Shown here: one piece after another, positions 24,917 through 35,200 of the stretch
Layout of the letters: the number at the start of each line of letters is the position of its first letter
Numbering within the stretch: position 1 is the first letter of the stretch
Assembly: GCA_005792355.1 (NCBI GenBank)
Contig: SXSC01000136.1
Coordinates: 1-40,005, forward strand
Reading direction: 5' to 3'
Length of the DNA: 40,005 nt
From: Opitutaceae bacterium
GTDB taxonomy: Bacteria > Verrucomicrobiota > Verrucomicrobiia > Opitutales > Opitutaceae
The notes under the pieces: model-generated
Databases searched by the model: none
Told to the model about the DNA's origin: nothing
What the model saw: only the letters and a program-made list of their open reading frames with translations
Program-made: the position numbers and the translations under genes

Positions 24917-26344
24917 ATGCGTCGCCTCGTCTCGCTGTCTCTCCTGCTTTCCGCGGCCTTGGCCGCTGCCCACGCCGCCGAGCCTCGCCCCAACATCCTC
25001 CTCATCGTCGCTGACGATCTGGGCTACAACGACGTCGGCTTTCAGGGAGCCCGCGACATTCCCACGCCGCACCTCGACCGCCTCGCCGCCTCCGGCATCC
25101 GTTGCACCGATGGCTACGTTTCCTATCCGGTCTGCAGTCCGTCCCGCGCCGGGTTTCTCACGGGCCGCTACCAGCAGCGCTTCGGATATGAATTCAACCC
25201 GAAGTGGGATGCCACTGCCGTTACCCACGGCCTGCCGCTTTCCGAAACCACGCTCGCCGATTCCCTCCGCGCCGCCGGCTACACCACCGGCGCGATTGGC
25301 AAATGGCACCTCGGTGCCCATCCGCAGTTTCACCCAAATCGCCGCGGCGTCGACGAATACTTTGGCTTCCTCGGCGGTGGCCACCGCTATTTCCCCGGCT
25401 CGGTGGTCGAAGTCGAGATCGGCGCGGGCAAGAAGGCGGCCACCAGCGGCGACGCCGAACACAACTCCCCCCTCCTGCGCAACTCCACCGAAGTGCCCGA
25501 GGTCGGCGAACTCACCACCCGCCTCGGCGAAGAGGCCGCCGCGTCCGTCACCCGCCACGCCCGCGACCCAAAGCCCTGGTTCCTCTACCTCGCCTTCAAC
25601 GCGCCGCACACCCCGCTGCAGGCCCGCGCCGATCAACTCGCCCGCTTCGCCGCGATCCCCGACGTCCGCCGCCGCACCTATGCCGCGATGGTTGCCACCG
25701 TCGACGAGGCCGTGGGCCGCATTCTCGCCGCCCTCGACGCCACCGGCCAACGCGAACGCACGCTGATCTTTTTCATTTCCGACAACGGCGGCCCGATGAC
25801 CAAGCGCAACGCCAACGCCTCCGTCAACTCACCGTTGCGCGGTCAAAAGGGCGACGTCTTCGAAGGCGGCATTCGCGTGCCGTTCCTCGTTGCCTGGCCC
25901 GCCCGGATCCCCGCCGGCCGCACCTATCCGCAACCCGTTATCTCCCTCGACATCCTGCCGACGGCCCTCGCCGCCGCGAGCACCGCGCGCGACGCCAAGC
26001 TCGCCGCCCTCGACGGCATCGATCTCCTGCCTTTTCTCACCGGAAGGAACACCGCCGCGCCCCACGCGCGCCTCTTCTGGCGCATGGATGGAGGCGAGGC
26101 GTTCGCGGTGCGCGAGGGAAATTGGAAGTGGCTGCGCACCTATCAAAACGCTCCGCAGCTTTACGATCTCTCCGCCGACCTCGGCGAGACCCGCGACCTC
26201 GCCTCGGCGCGCCCCGAAATCGCCGCGCGCCTCGCCGCCGCCGCCGCCGAATGGAACCGCAGCCTCAGCGCCCCCGCTTTCGGCAACAATCCGTTCGGCG
26301 GCCTCATCAACCGCACCGGCCTGGAAAGAAGTTCGGCTCCTTGA
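24917..26344 (+). CDS. Secreted sulfatase, GALNS/arylsulfatase-A-like
   Basis: A 475-residue sulfatase with a signal peptide (about 1-21). The DD metal site is at 33-34 (IVADDLGYNDVGFQG) and the formylglycine site is C73-S-P-S-R with AGFLTGRYQQRFGYEFNP. This loop is characteristic of a large group annotated N-acetylgalactosamine-6-sulfatase. GKWHLGAHPQFHPNRRGVDEYFGFLGGG, FISDNGGPMTKRNAN and a VREGNWKWLRT strand complete the fold. It opens a tight set with the second oxidoreductase (23-base gap) and the DUF1080 gene, so the three are probably translated together. The substrate cannot be read from the sequence. Confidence 0.93.
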   Translation: MRRLVSLSLLLSAALAAAHAAEPRPNILLIVADDLGYNDVGFQGARDIPTPHLDRLAASGIRCTDGYVSYPVCSPSRAGFLTGRYQQRFGYEFNPKWDATAVTHGLPLSETTLADSLRAAGYTTGAIGKWHLGAHPQFHPNRRGVDEYFGFLGGGHRYFPGSVVEVEIGAGKKAATSGDAEHNSPLLRNSTEVPEVGELTTRLGEEAAASVTRHARDPKPWFLYLAFNAPHTPLQARADQLARFAAIPDVRRRTYAAMVATVDEAVGRILAALDATGQRERTLIFFISDNGGPMTKRNANASVNSPLRGQKGDVFEGGIRVPFLVAWPARIPAGRTYPQPVISLDILPTALAAASTARDAKLAALDGIDLLPFLTGRNTAAPHARLFWRMDGGEAFAVREGNWKWLRTYQNAPQLYDLSADLGETRDLASARPEIAARLAAAAAEWNRSLSAPAFGNNPFGGLINRTGLERSSAP

Positions 26345-26367
26345 CCACCCCCTCACCCACGCCCTGC

Positions 26368-27744
26368 ATGAAACGCCGGACCTTTCTCACCACTACCGCC
26401 GCCGCCGCCGCCAGCACCGCGTTTCCGGCGTTCGCCCTCGGCAAGCCGGGCAAGTCCGCCAACGGCAGGGTAAACGTCGCGTTCATCGGCGCCGGCGGCT
26501 GGATCGCCCAACAACCCTATAACCAGGGCTGCTCGGAGGAAAACCTCGTCGCCTTCTGCGATGTGGACCGCGATCTCTGCGCGGAGAACATCAAGAGCTG
26601 GCGAACCTCCCAGCCATTCTTCGACGACTTCCGCGTGATGCTCGACAAGATGCACCAGGAGATCGACGCGGTGGTCGTTTCCACGCCCGACCACACGCAC
26701 TTCGCGGCCACGCTGGCGGCCATGGAGCGTGGCATCCACGTTTACACCCAGAAGCCGCTTACCCACAACTTGTGGCAATGCCGGACATTGGTGAAGGCCA
26801 GGGCCCGTTACAAGGTGGTGACCCAAATGGGCAACCAGGGGCACGCGGGCGACGGCATCCGCCAGTCGGTCGAAGCGGTGCGCGCCGGCGTGATCGGCGA
26901 TGTCCGCCAGGTCTTCTGCCGCAACAGCGGTCCGGAGATGGGCAGTAAGCACTTCGCCAACCCTGCCGCCATGCCGCCGCCGTCCTCGCCCGTGCCTGAC
27001 GGCCTCGCCTGGGATCTCTGGCTCGGCCCGGCGGCGAAGCGCGACTTCTACGCCGACTATCTCCCGAAGAAGTGGCGTGCATTCTGGGACTTCGGGCTCG
27101 GCATGCTGGGCGACTTCGGTTGCCATACCTTCGACACCCCGGTGTGGGCGCTGGACCTCGATCCGCCCACGGTGGTCGAATGCCTCCACCGCGAGAAATC
27201 ACTCGAGGGCGTGATTCCCACCGCCAGCCACCTCCGGTTTCATTTTCCGGCCAAGGGCGGCCGCGGGCCCGTGACGCTCGACTGGTTCGATGGCCCGCAG
27301 GACTGGGCCAGGGTCGGCCGCCTCGAAACATTCGGCGCCGAACACGCGGCGCACCTGGGGCGCGCCTGCTGGCTCGTCGGCTCCAAGGGCCTGCTCGGCT
27401 GCGGCACCCATGCCGGAGCACCGCTGATCCTTCCGGAAGAATTGCGCGGCGAGTGGAAGGCCAACCCGCCGGCGCAGACGATTCCGCGCGTCGCGGGCGG
27501 GCCGTTCCGCGAGTGGCTGCGCGCGATCAAGGGCGAAGGGCCGGAACCGGGATCGAACTTCGACTACGCCGCCCGGCTGACCGAGATCATTCTGCTGGGG
27601 GTGCTGGCCCAGCGATTCAACACGCGCATCGAGTGGGACGCGAAGGCGGGCCGCGTCACCAACCACCCGGAGCTGAGCGTCTTCGTCAGGGAACCGGTCC
27701 GGGACGGCTGGAGCTACGGCGAGGCCCTTTGGCCACGGGGATGA
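26368..27744 (+). CDS. Gfo/Idh/MocA-family oxidoreductase, exported (2)
   Basis: From ATG 26368 the protein has 458 residues. The leader KRRTFLTTTAAAAAS is a twin-arginine signal followed by a hydrophobic region. The nucleotide-binding loop is FIGAGGWIAQQ, and the usual EKP is QKP here (128-130, VYTQKPLTHN), which keeps the catalytic-region Lys and is common in this branch. VVTQMGNQGHAGDG is shared with the first oxidoreductase at 14530; the two are diverged paralogues. The TGA at 27742-27744 overlaps an ATG at 27741 in frame with the DUF1080 protein, which suggests coupling. The likely role is oxidation of a sugar hydroxyl to a keto group in the periplasm. Confidence 0.92.
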   Translation: MKRRTFLTTTAAAAASTAFPAFALGKPGKSANGRVNVAFIGAGGWIAQQPYNQGCSEENLVAFCDVDRDLCAENIKSWRTSQPFFDDFRVMLDKMHQEIDAVVVSTPDHTHFAATLAAMERGIHVYTQKPLTHNLWQCRTLVKARARYKVVTQMGNQGHAGDGIRQSVEAVRAGVIGDVRQVFCRNSGPEMGSKHFANPAAMPPPSSPVPDGLAWDLWLGPAAKRDFYADYLPKKWRAFWDFGLGMLGDFGCHTFDTPVWALDLDPPTVVECLHREKSLEGVIPTASHLRFHFPAKGGRGPVTLDWFDGPQDWARVGRLETFGAEHAAHLGRACWLVGSKGLLGCGTHAGAPLILPEELRGEWKANPPAQTIPRVAGGPFREWLRAIKGEGPEPGSNFDYAARLTEIILLGVLAQRFNTRIEWDAKAGRVTNHPELSVFVREPVRDGWSYGEALWPRG

Positions 27745-27764
27745 TCGCCGCTGAGATCACGCGC

Positions 27765-28796
27765 ATGAGAATCCCTCTCCTTTCCTGCGGCGTCTGCGCC
27801 CTGCTCGCGGTTCTTCCGCTCAACGCCGCGACGAAAGCCGAACACAGGGCGTGGACCACTCCCGAAACCGCGCTGCGGGAAGACCCGGATTTCGCCCTCC
27901 AGGGCGAATATCGCAGTGCCGAACAGGGAAAGGCCATGGGCGCCCAGGTGGTGGCGCTCGGCGGCGGGCGGTTCGATGTTTACCTCCTCGCGGGCGGCCT
28001 GCCGGGCGCGGGATGGGAACCGGGCAGGTCGCGCACGTTGCTGCAGGGCGGACGCAAGGGCGACGTGGTCGATTGTGTGGACGCCTCCGGCAGAATCGCC
28101 GCGACGATCGCCCAGGGCTCGCTTTCGCTGACCACCGCTGACGGCGCGAAGCACACCCTCGCGCGCACCGAGCGCCACAGCGCCACGCTTGGCCGCAAGC
28201 CTCCCGCCGGCGCCGTGGTGCTCTTCGACGGCACCTCGGCGGATCACTGGGAAAAGGGCAGGGTGGAGAACGGGCACCTGCTGGCCACCGGCAGCTCCAG
28301 CAAAAAACACTTCGGCGATTACACGATGCACCTGGAGTTCCGCACGCCGTACAAACCCACGGCACGCGGCCAGCAGCGCGGCAACAGCGGCGTCTATCAC
28401 AGCGGCCGCTGGGAAACCCAGATCCTCGATTCGTTCGGGCTCGAGGGGAAGGACAACGAGTGCGGCGGCATCTACTCGATCGCCAAACCCCGGTTGAACA
28501 TGTGCCTGCCGCCGCTCGCGTGGCAGACCTACGACGTCGAGTTCACCGCCGCCAGATTCGACGCGGCCGGGCAACGCACGGCCTGGCCCCGCATCACCGT
28601 CCGGCTGAATGGCGTGCCCGTGCACGAGAACCTGGAACTGGCCAGGGATTTCACGACCTCCGCACCGATCACGAAGCCCCTGGATGGTCCAGCCGGACCG
28701 GTCTTTCTCCAGGACCACGGCAACCCGGTGGTTTTCCGCAACGTTTGGATCGTGCCCGGCATCCCGCGTGGGATTTCGCTCCGCCCGAAAACCTGA
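27765..28796 (+). CDS. Secreted DUF1080 (3-keto-disaccharide hydrolase-like) protein
   Basis: The ATG at 27765 gives 343 residues with a signal peptide (about 1-22). An earlier in-frame ATG at 27741 overlaps the previous stop and would add eight residues; both starts are possible. Residues about 25-145 are the small N-terminal domain often seen with this family (DPDFALQGEYRS, LLAGGLPGAGWEPG). From about 148 comes the DUF1080 concanavalin-like domain: VVLFDGTSADHWEKG, YTMHLEFRTPY, GNSGVYHSGRWETQILDS, and GPVFLQDHGNPVVFRNVWI near the end. Family members have been shown to act on 3-keto sugars made by Gfo/Idh/MocA oxidases, breaking the glycosidic bond by elimination. Adjacency to such an oxidase fits that role; the substrate is unknown. 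Confidence 0.9.
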   Translation: MRIPLLSCGVCALLAVLPLNAATKAEHRAWTTPETALREDPDFALQGEYRSAEQGKAMGAQVVALGGGRFDVYLLAGGLPGAGWEPGRSRTLLQGGRKGDVVDCVDASGRIAATIAQGSLSLTTADGAKHTLARTERHSATLGRKPPAGAVVLFDGTSADHWEKGRVENGHLLATGSSSKKHFGDYTMHLEFRTPYKPTARGQQRGNSGVYHSGRWETQILDSFGLEGKDNECGGIYSIAKPRLNMCLPPLAWQTYDVEFTAARFDAAGQRTAWPRITVRLNGVPVHENLELARDFTTSAPITKPLDGPAGPVFLQDHGNPVVFRNVWIVPGIPRGISLRPKT

Positions 28797-28908
28797 TCGT
28801 TGACAGGGTGCGGTCGGAGGTCTGTTTCTTCGCACCGTGCCCGCCACGGCCGACGTCCGCAGAGGCGCACGCCCATTTACGCGGCCGAGGTTCGGTCATC
28901 ATCCCCCC

Positions 28909-31900
28909 ATGACGAAACCCATACTCCACCTGCTCGCCGGTTGTCTCGCGCTCGCTCCGCATGCCGCCCTGCCCAGGGTGGCGGCCGCCACGGCGCCCGC
29001 CGCGTCGGCCCAATCCACCGGCTCCATCTCCGGCCGCGTGCAGAACGTCGCCACCGGCCAGTACCTCAATAACGCCCGGGTTTCCGTCAAGGGCTCCAGC
29101 AACACCGTCTTTTCCGACAAAGACGGCACCTACCGCCTGGTGAATGTCCCCAGCGGTCTTGTGACGGTCGAGGTCTTCTTCACCGACCTCGATCTCGCCA
29201 CGGTCCAGCTTGCTGTTTCCGCCGGCGGTCTCGCGACGCAGAATTTCAATCTCACCTCCGTCACCCGCTACGGCCAGCAGGGCGACGGCACCATCAAGCT
29301 CGATGCCTTCATCGTCGCGCAGGACAAGGAGACCGACGCGCAAGCCATCGCCACCAACGAGCAGCGATTCGCCCCGAACATCAAGAATGTCCTCTCGACC
29401 GACTCCCTGGGCGACGTCCTCGGCGGCTCCGCCGGCGAGTTCATGAAGTTTCTCCCCGGCGTCACCGTCGAGAGCGATCTCGCCGATGTCTCCGGCGTCT
29501 CCATTCGCGGTATCGGCGGCGGCATGACGTCGATCACCAACGACGGCGCGCCCGCCTCCAACATCTGGACCACGGCCACCCGCTCGGTCGACGTGCGCTC
29601 GATGGCCCTCAATGACATCGCCCGCATGGAGGTCTCCAAGGTTCCGACTCCCGCCAACCCTTCCGACTCGCTCGCCGGCTCCATCAACCTCGTGAGCAAG
29701 AGCGCCTTTGAGCGCACCGGCCGCCAGCTTCGCTATTCGCTCAACCTGATCGGCAATCACGAGAACCTCGACTTGAAAAAGACGCCGCACTCGCACGGGG
29801 ACAAGCTGACCTCGAAGATTTTCCCCGGAGCCAGCCTCGACTTCACCTGGCCCGTCACCAAGCGCTTTGGCGTGGTGATCGCCGCCAATCACTCCCGCTC
29901 CTACAACGAGCAGCACCGCACGCTGCAGACCTGGACCGCGATCGTCCCCCCGGGCTCGCCCGCCGGCACCCCGATCAACTACGCCAATCCGATCCTCAAT
30001 TCGCTCGCGTTGCTCGACGGCCCCCGCGACCTGAGGCGCAACACGCTCAGCGTGAAGACCGACTGGAAGATCAGCGACAACGGCGTGCTCTCGGTCGGCC
30101 ACGTTGCCAGCCGGACCGACACGCGCATCGGGTCGCTCTCCTACACCTGGAACACGAGCACGACCGCAACCTCCTCGATTGCCGGCGGGCGCGGGCTCGC
30201 GTGGGACGGCGGCCAGACTCTCGGCGCCACCGGTCGCGCCACCCTGAATAACAACGGCACCAACCAGCTGATCAACCAGATCTCGGACTCCAGCAACGTC
30301 AGCTACCGCTACGACAATGGTCGCTGGCGCGTCGAGACCGGCGTCAGCCGCTCGGCTTCGCAAATCAAGCGCCGTTATTTCGACGCGGGCTTCTTCCTGC
30401 AGGCGAGCGCCATTCAGCGTTTCCCCGTGCGCATCAACTTCCTCGACCTTCAGCCCGGCGCCGCCCTGCCCGGTCGCATCGAAGTTTTCGACAATAACGA
30501 CCAACGGGTCGACTGGAACAACCCGGCGAACCTCCGCGGCAACACCGCCAACAACGCCAACCTCAACAACCACAGCTACACCAACCAGGGTTTTCTCAAC
30601 CTCCGCCGCACGCTCGACTTCCTGCCGGTGCCGACCGCGCTCCAGACCGGCGTGCTGGAGAAGCGCGTGATGCTCGATAACAACCTGAGAAACGAAACGT
30701 GGACTTTCCTGGGCCCCGACGGCGTCTCCGCCGCCACCGCCGCGATCGAGCCGTACCTGATGCAGCGATACAAGAACGCCGAGACGGGTTACGGCCTGCC
30801 CAGCATCAACTGGATGTCGCCCAGCCGCGCCTTTCGCGCCTACCAGGTCAATCCTCTGCTGTATCAGCCAACCGAGGCGCAGAGGGTCTCCGACCGAAAC
30901 TCCCACATCGATAACAACGAAAACATCAAGGAGCAGGTCCAGGCCGCCTACGTGCAGGCCGACACCCGCCTCTTCGCCAGTCGCCTGCGCGTCCTCGGCG
31001 GCGTGCGTTTCGAAAAGACCAGCGACGATGGCATCGGCGGTCTCGTCGACACCGAGCGCATCTGGCAACGCCACCCTGACGGCTCCTTTGTCCGCAACGC
31101 CGCCGGCCAGCGCCTCCGCCGGACCGAGGCCGGCGCCGCCGGTTCGCTCGCCGAGAACCTGCTCACCCGCGAGTACCGCGCCTTCTTCACGCATCGCGAG
31201 TACCACGGCTACTACCCGAGCGTCCACCTCACCTACAACACCACGGAAAACTTCCTCCTCCGCGCGGCCTGGGCCAAAACCTATGGCCGGCCCAATTTTG
31301 CGGACATCATCCCGCGCACCGTGGCCAACACGAGTGCGACCGATCCCGATGAAGACGACGATCTGCAGCCCGGCCAGTTCCGCGGCACGCTGACCGTCCG
31401 CAATCCCGCCCTGAGCCCCTGGACAGCCGACAACTTCGACCTCTCGGCCGAATATTACACCGACCACGGCGGCCTGCTCACCGCCGGCCTCTTTCTCAAG
31501 GAGCTGAGAAACTTTTTCGGCAACGCCTCCCGTCGCGCCACGCCCGCGGTCCTCGACGAACTCGGCCTGCCCGACCGTTACCTCGACTGGAACATCAATT
31601 CCAAGTTCAACGCCGGCGATGCCCGCATCACCGGCGCCGAGATTTCCATCCGGCAGAACCTGCGCATGCTCGGCAAATGGGGCGGCTACTTCACGCTGTT
31701 TGCCAACGGCACCAAGCTCGAACTGGACGGCGCCCCCGGCGCGGCCTTCACGAGTTTCATCCCCAAGAGCGCCAACTGGGGCTTCACCTTCGCCCCGAAG
31801 CGTTTCACTTTCACCGCCCGGTGGAACTACCGCGGCCTCGACCAGCGTGGCCCCCTGGCCGCCGCCGGCCCCAACGGCTACGAGTACATCGAAGCCCGCA

Positions 31901-32088
31901 CGGTCCTTGATGTGAACAGCTCGTACCAGTTCACGAAGAGTCTCTCCTTCGTGGCCAGCGCGACAAATATCTTCAACCAGCCCTACCGCTTCCTCCGCTA
32001 CGGCGACCAGACGCCCGACTACGCCCGGCTCTACGCGGAACAGGAATACGGCATTCAGATGGCGGTCGGTCTCCGGGGTTCGTTTTGA
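28909..32088 (+). CDS. TonB-dependent outer-membrane receptor 2, with carboxypeptidase-like N-domain
   Basis: From ATG 28909 the protein has 1059 residues and a signal peptide (about 1-34). Residues about 35-115 are a carboxypeptidase-regulatory-like beta domain (GSISGRVQNVATGQYLNNA, DGTYRLVNVPSG). A TonB-box-like GTIKLDAFIVAQDKE, the plug (FMKFLPGVTVESD, VSIRGIGGGMTS, DSLAGSINLVSKSAF) and a long barrel ending VGLRGSF follow. The N-terminal extension is the one found on SusC-like and large glycan receptors, but no SusD is nearby. A longer in-frame start at 28837 (GTG) would bury the signal peptide. It lies 112 bases after the DUF1080 gene and may be in the same transcript. Confidence 0.92.
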   Translation: MTKPILHLLAGCLALAPHAALPRVAAATAPAASAQSTGSISGRVQNVATGQYLNNARVSVKGSSNTVFSDKDGTYRLVNVPSGLVTVEVFFTDLDLATVQLAVSAGGLATQNFNLTSVTRYGQQGDGTIKLDAFIVAQDKETDAQAIATNEQRFAPNIKNVLSTDSLGDVLGGSAGEFMKFLPGVTVESDLADVSGVSIRGIGGGMTSITNDGAPASNIWTTATRSVDVRSMALNDIARMEVSKVPTPANPSDSLAGSINLVSKSAFERTGRQLRYSLNLIGNHENLDLKKTPHSHGDKLTSKIFPGASLDFTWPVTKRFGVVIAANHSRSYNEQHRTLQTWTAIVPPGSPAGTPINYANPILNSLALLDGPRDLRRNTLSVKTDWKISDNGVLSVGHVASRTDTRIGSLSYTWNTSTTATSSIAGGRGLAWDGGQTLGATGRATLNNNGTNQLINQISDSSNVSYRYDNGRWRVETGVSRSASQIKRRYFDAGFFLQASAIQRFPVRINFLDLQPGAALPGRIEVFDNNDQRVDWNNPANLRGNTANNANLNNHSYTNQGFLNLRRTLDFLPVPTALQTGVLEKRVMLDNNLRNETWTFLGPDGVSAATAAIEPYLMQRYKNAETGYGLPSINWMSPSRAFRAYQVNPLLYQPTEAQRVSDRNSHIDNNENIKEQVQAAYVQADTRLFASRLRVLGGVRFEKTSDDGIGGLVDTERIWQRHPDGSFVRNAAGQRLRRTEAGAAGSLAENLLTREYRAFFTHREYHGYYPSVHLTYNTTENFLLRAAWAKTYGRPNFADIIPRTVANTSATDPDEDDDLQPGQFRGTLTVRNPALSPWTADNFDLSAEYYTDHGGLLTAGLFLKELRNFFGNASRRATPAVLDELGLPDRYLDWNINSKFNAGDARITGAEISIRQNLRMLGKWGGYFTLFANGTKLELDGAPGAAFTSFIPKSANWGFTFAPKRFTFTARWNYRGLDQRGPLAAAGPNGYEYIEARTVLDVNSSYQFTKSLSFVASATNIFNQPYRFLRYGDQTPDYARLYAEQEYGIQMAVGLRGSF

Positions 32089-32271
32089 GGGTTGGCCCGA
32101 CAAATCGGATCCGCGGGTCGCGACGCGCCACCGGCCGCCACGCCGAGGCCGCACGTCGCGCGGCGAGCAGGCGCCGGGTTTACCGGCCGGAAGTTGCGAC
32201 CCACCTTCGGGGCTCGACACCGCCGGACCGGCGTCCGATGCTTGTCCCGCCGTTCGCGGTCCCTTCGTCCC

Positions 32272-35200
32272 ATGCCTCACTCCTTGCGCCTCGCCTTGTG
32301 TCTCCTTGCTCTGAATACGCCGCTGCCCGCGGCCCCCGCCCCGGCGGCACCATCCGCTCCGCCGGCCCCGCGCAGTTCCGCCGCCCCGCGCCAGGCTGCC
32401 GCACTGCTCGCGGCGGACCCGATCGTCATGACGCCCTTCACCGTCGCCACCGAGAAGGACGAGGGCTTCGTCGCCGCCGCCTCCCTCGCCGGTGGCCGCC
32501 TCGCCACCGACCTGCGCGATACGCCGGTCGCCTACTCGGTGCTCACGCGCGACTTTCTCGATACGCTCGGGCTCTTCGACCAGGAGCAGGCGCTCACGTG
32601 GTCGGTCGGCTCCTATATGCCGCTCCAGGACACGAGTTCCTACCGCTACAATGACAACGAGGCCGGCTCGAGCGTGATGTCCCGCGGCGTGCGCATCGCC
32701 GGCGCCGCCCAGCGCAATTTCTTCCAGCTCGGCCTCAATGCCGACACCTACAGCCAGGAGCGCATCGACTTTGCCCGCGGCCCCAACGCCCTCCTGATCG
32801 GCACCGGCGGCCTCGGCGGCGTGGTCGTGGGCATGACCAAGCAGGCCCGCACCGACAAGGCCTTCGACAAGGCCACGCTCACCCTCGGTTCCTGGAACCG
32901 CTTCCGCGCCAGCTACGACGTCAACCGGCCCCTGAGCGACAAACTCGCCCTGCGCGCCAACCTCCTCTGGCAGGACGTCGACACCTGGCGCAACCTCGAG
33001 TTCGACCATCGCCGCGGCAACCATTTTGCCGTCACTTACCGCCCTTTCCGCCGCACCCAGGTGCGCGCCGAGTTCGAGTATTACAAGCAGAGCACGATCA
33101 TGGGCCGCGAGACGATGAGCGAGTCGCTCTCCGGCTGGGATGGCCGCACCACCGTCGCCGCGCCCGGCACGGTCGCGCTCGCCAACGCCGACGCCCTCGG
33201 GCTCGCGCGCTTCGGCTCGAGCACCGCGCCGCAGCTCATCTACATTCCGGGCTCGGATGGCGGCACGGTGATGAACTGGGCCAACTCCTGGCGCACCCAG
33301 GGTGGCGCCGCCAACGCCGCCGTGCCGGTCGGCGGCCGGCTCCCGCTCTCCACCGCCAACCTCGGCATCAACAATGGCCCGATGATCGACAGCGCCTACT
33401 CGGCCGACCTGCTCTACGGCCTGAGCGAGTCCGGTTCCTTCTTCCGCCGGCCCACCCGCGAGACGGTGCTCCAGCCGGACGCCCCCACGCTCTCGTACCA
33501 GTTCCGCGACACCGCCGTGTTCATCGAGCACCAGCAGGGCGAGCATCTGTTCTTCGAAGCCGCGGCCAACTGGGCGCGGACCAAGAAGCACGTCGAGGCC
33601 GTCGCGTCGCGCCTGGGCAGCGTCTTCCTCGACGTCAACGCCACCCTGCCCGACGGCCGGCCCAATCCTAATTTCAAGCAGCCCTACAGCGAGGCGGTCA
33701 GCGGCACTTATTATTACCTGAACAACATCAAGGAGGCCCGCGCCGCCGCCGCCTTCGTGTTCGACCGCACGCGCTGGGGCAGCTTCCGCGCCAACCTCAT
33801 CGCCGGCGGCCGCAATGTGCACAACGACGTGCGCGGTTACGGCTACGTGATAAACCGCAACCCCGACGTCCGCGCCCGCTCCCGCGACGACCTCTTCAAC
33901 TACCGCTACTACCTCAACGACCCCGTGAAGCCGTTCACGATCCCCCCCAGCGTGCGGCTGGTCGATCCCGTCGCCGGCACCAACGCCACCTACGGCATCA
34001 CCAGGATCTACGACATCCGCAGCGCGGGCAACTTCCGCGCCTCCGACACCACGTTCACCTACCTGCAGGGCGCGCTCAACGCCAAGCTCTTCAACGGCCG
34101 TCTCAATCTCATCGGCGGCGCGCGCCGCGACACTCTCCAGCGCGACCTCTACACCCTCAACGGCAATGCCAACGCCGTCATCGCCGACTACCCCGCCAAC
34201 TGGGACGGCCAGACGCCCATCTACCGCCCGCTCCCGCCCGCCGACTACTGGAATCTCACCTACAAGGCCAGGGAGACCAACGGCGCGATCAGCGGTAACG
34301 GCGCCACCCTGCCCGCCCTCTCCCGGCCGCGCGACGGCACCGGCAGGGCGCTTCCGCAGTACGCCAACGATCGCTTCCGCGACGACTACTCTTCGCCGCC
34401 GGTCGATTTCGATGTGACCACCGTCACTTATGGTGGCGTCGTGCACCTGCTGTCCTGGGTCAGCACCTACGCCAACTTCGCCGAGTCATTCAACCCTCCC
34501 GGCGCCGGCATCACGATCAACGGCGCCGCGCTCCCGCCCGGCCAGAGCGAAGGCTGGGACTTCGGCATCCGCTTCAGCCTGCTGAAGGGCCGCGTCAGCG
34601 CCTCGTTCGGCAAGTACGGCTCGACCCAGCGCAACAACTCCTTCGACAACACCGGCCAGACCCGCAAATACGCCAACATCGCCGCCGCGAACCGCGTGGG
34701 TGACCTCTCCGCCGACGGCCAGAACACCCGCGGTCTGCCGCTTGTGCCCACGCCGACGTTTGACTTCCAGGACTCAAAGGGCCGCGGCTACGAGATCGAC
34801 ATCGTCGCCAACCTCACCAGCAACTGGCGCCTCACCGCCAATGCCGGCATTCCGAAGAATCTCACCACCAATACCAACCAGGAGCAGTGGTCCTATCTCA
34901 ACGCCAACGAGGCGACGCTGAAACAGATCGTGCAGGACGCCGGCGTGATCATCGGCGCCAACAACGTGGCCACCGTTGACCTCGGCGTGCCCGTCGCCAA
35001 CCGCTCCCCCGACGCCGCCGTGGCCGCCACTGCGTGGAACGACATCCAGAACTTCAGGGCCACGAGCGATCCGACCGCCGCCACCTTCAGCAACCAGCCC
35101 AAGTTCACCTCGAATTTGTTCACCGACTACCGCTTCTCCCGCGGCGTGCTGAAAAACCTCCGCGTCGGCGGCGGCGTGCAATACATCGGCCAGAAGGCGA

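Noticed and set aside
25204..26367. Long N-terminal extension of the second Gfo/Idh/MocA frame
   Set aside because: It is an out-of-frame reading of the sulfatase at 24917, rich in Arg and Pro. The Tat leader at 26368 is the natural start.
32092..32271. Sixty-codon extension of receptor 3
   Set aside because: Basic, leader-free sequence in an intergenic gap; a signal peptide begins exactly at 32272.
28669..34446. A 1925-codon minus-strand ORF
   Set aside because: It lies antisense to two clear TonB receptor genes, has low-complexity Gly/Val/Glu-rich content and matches no domain. It is a by-product of codon bias.
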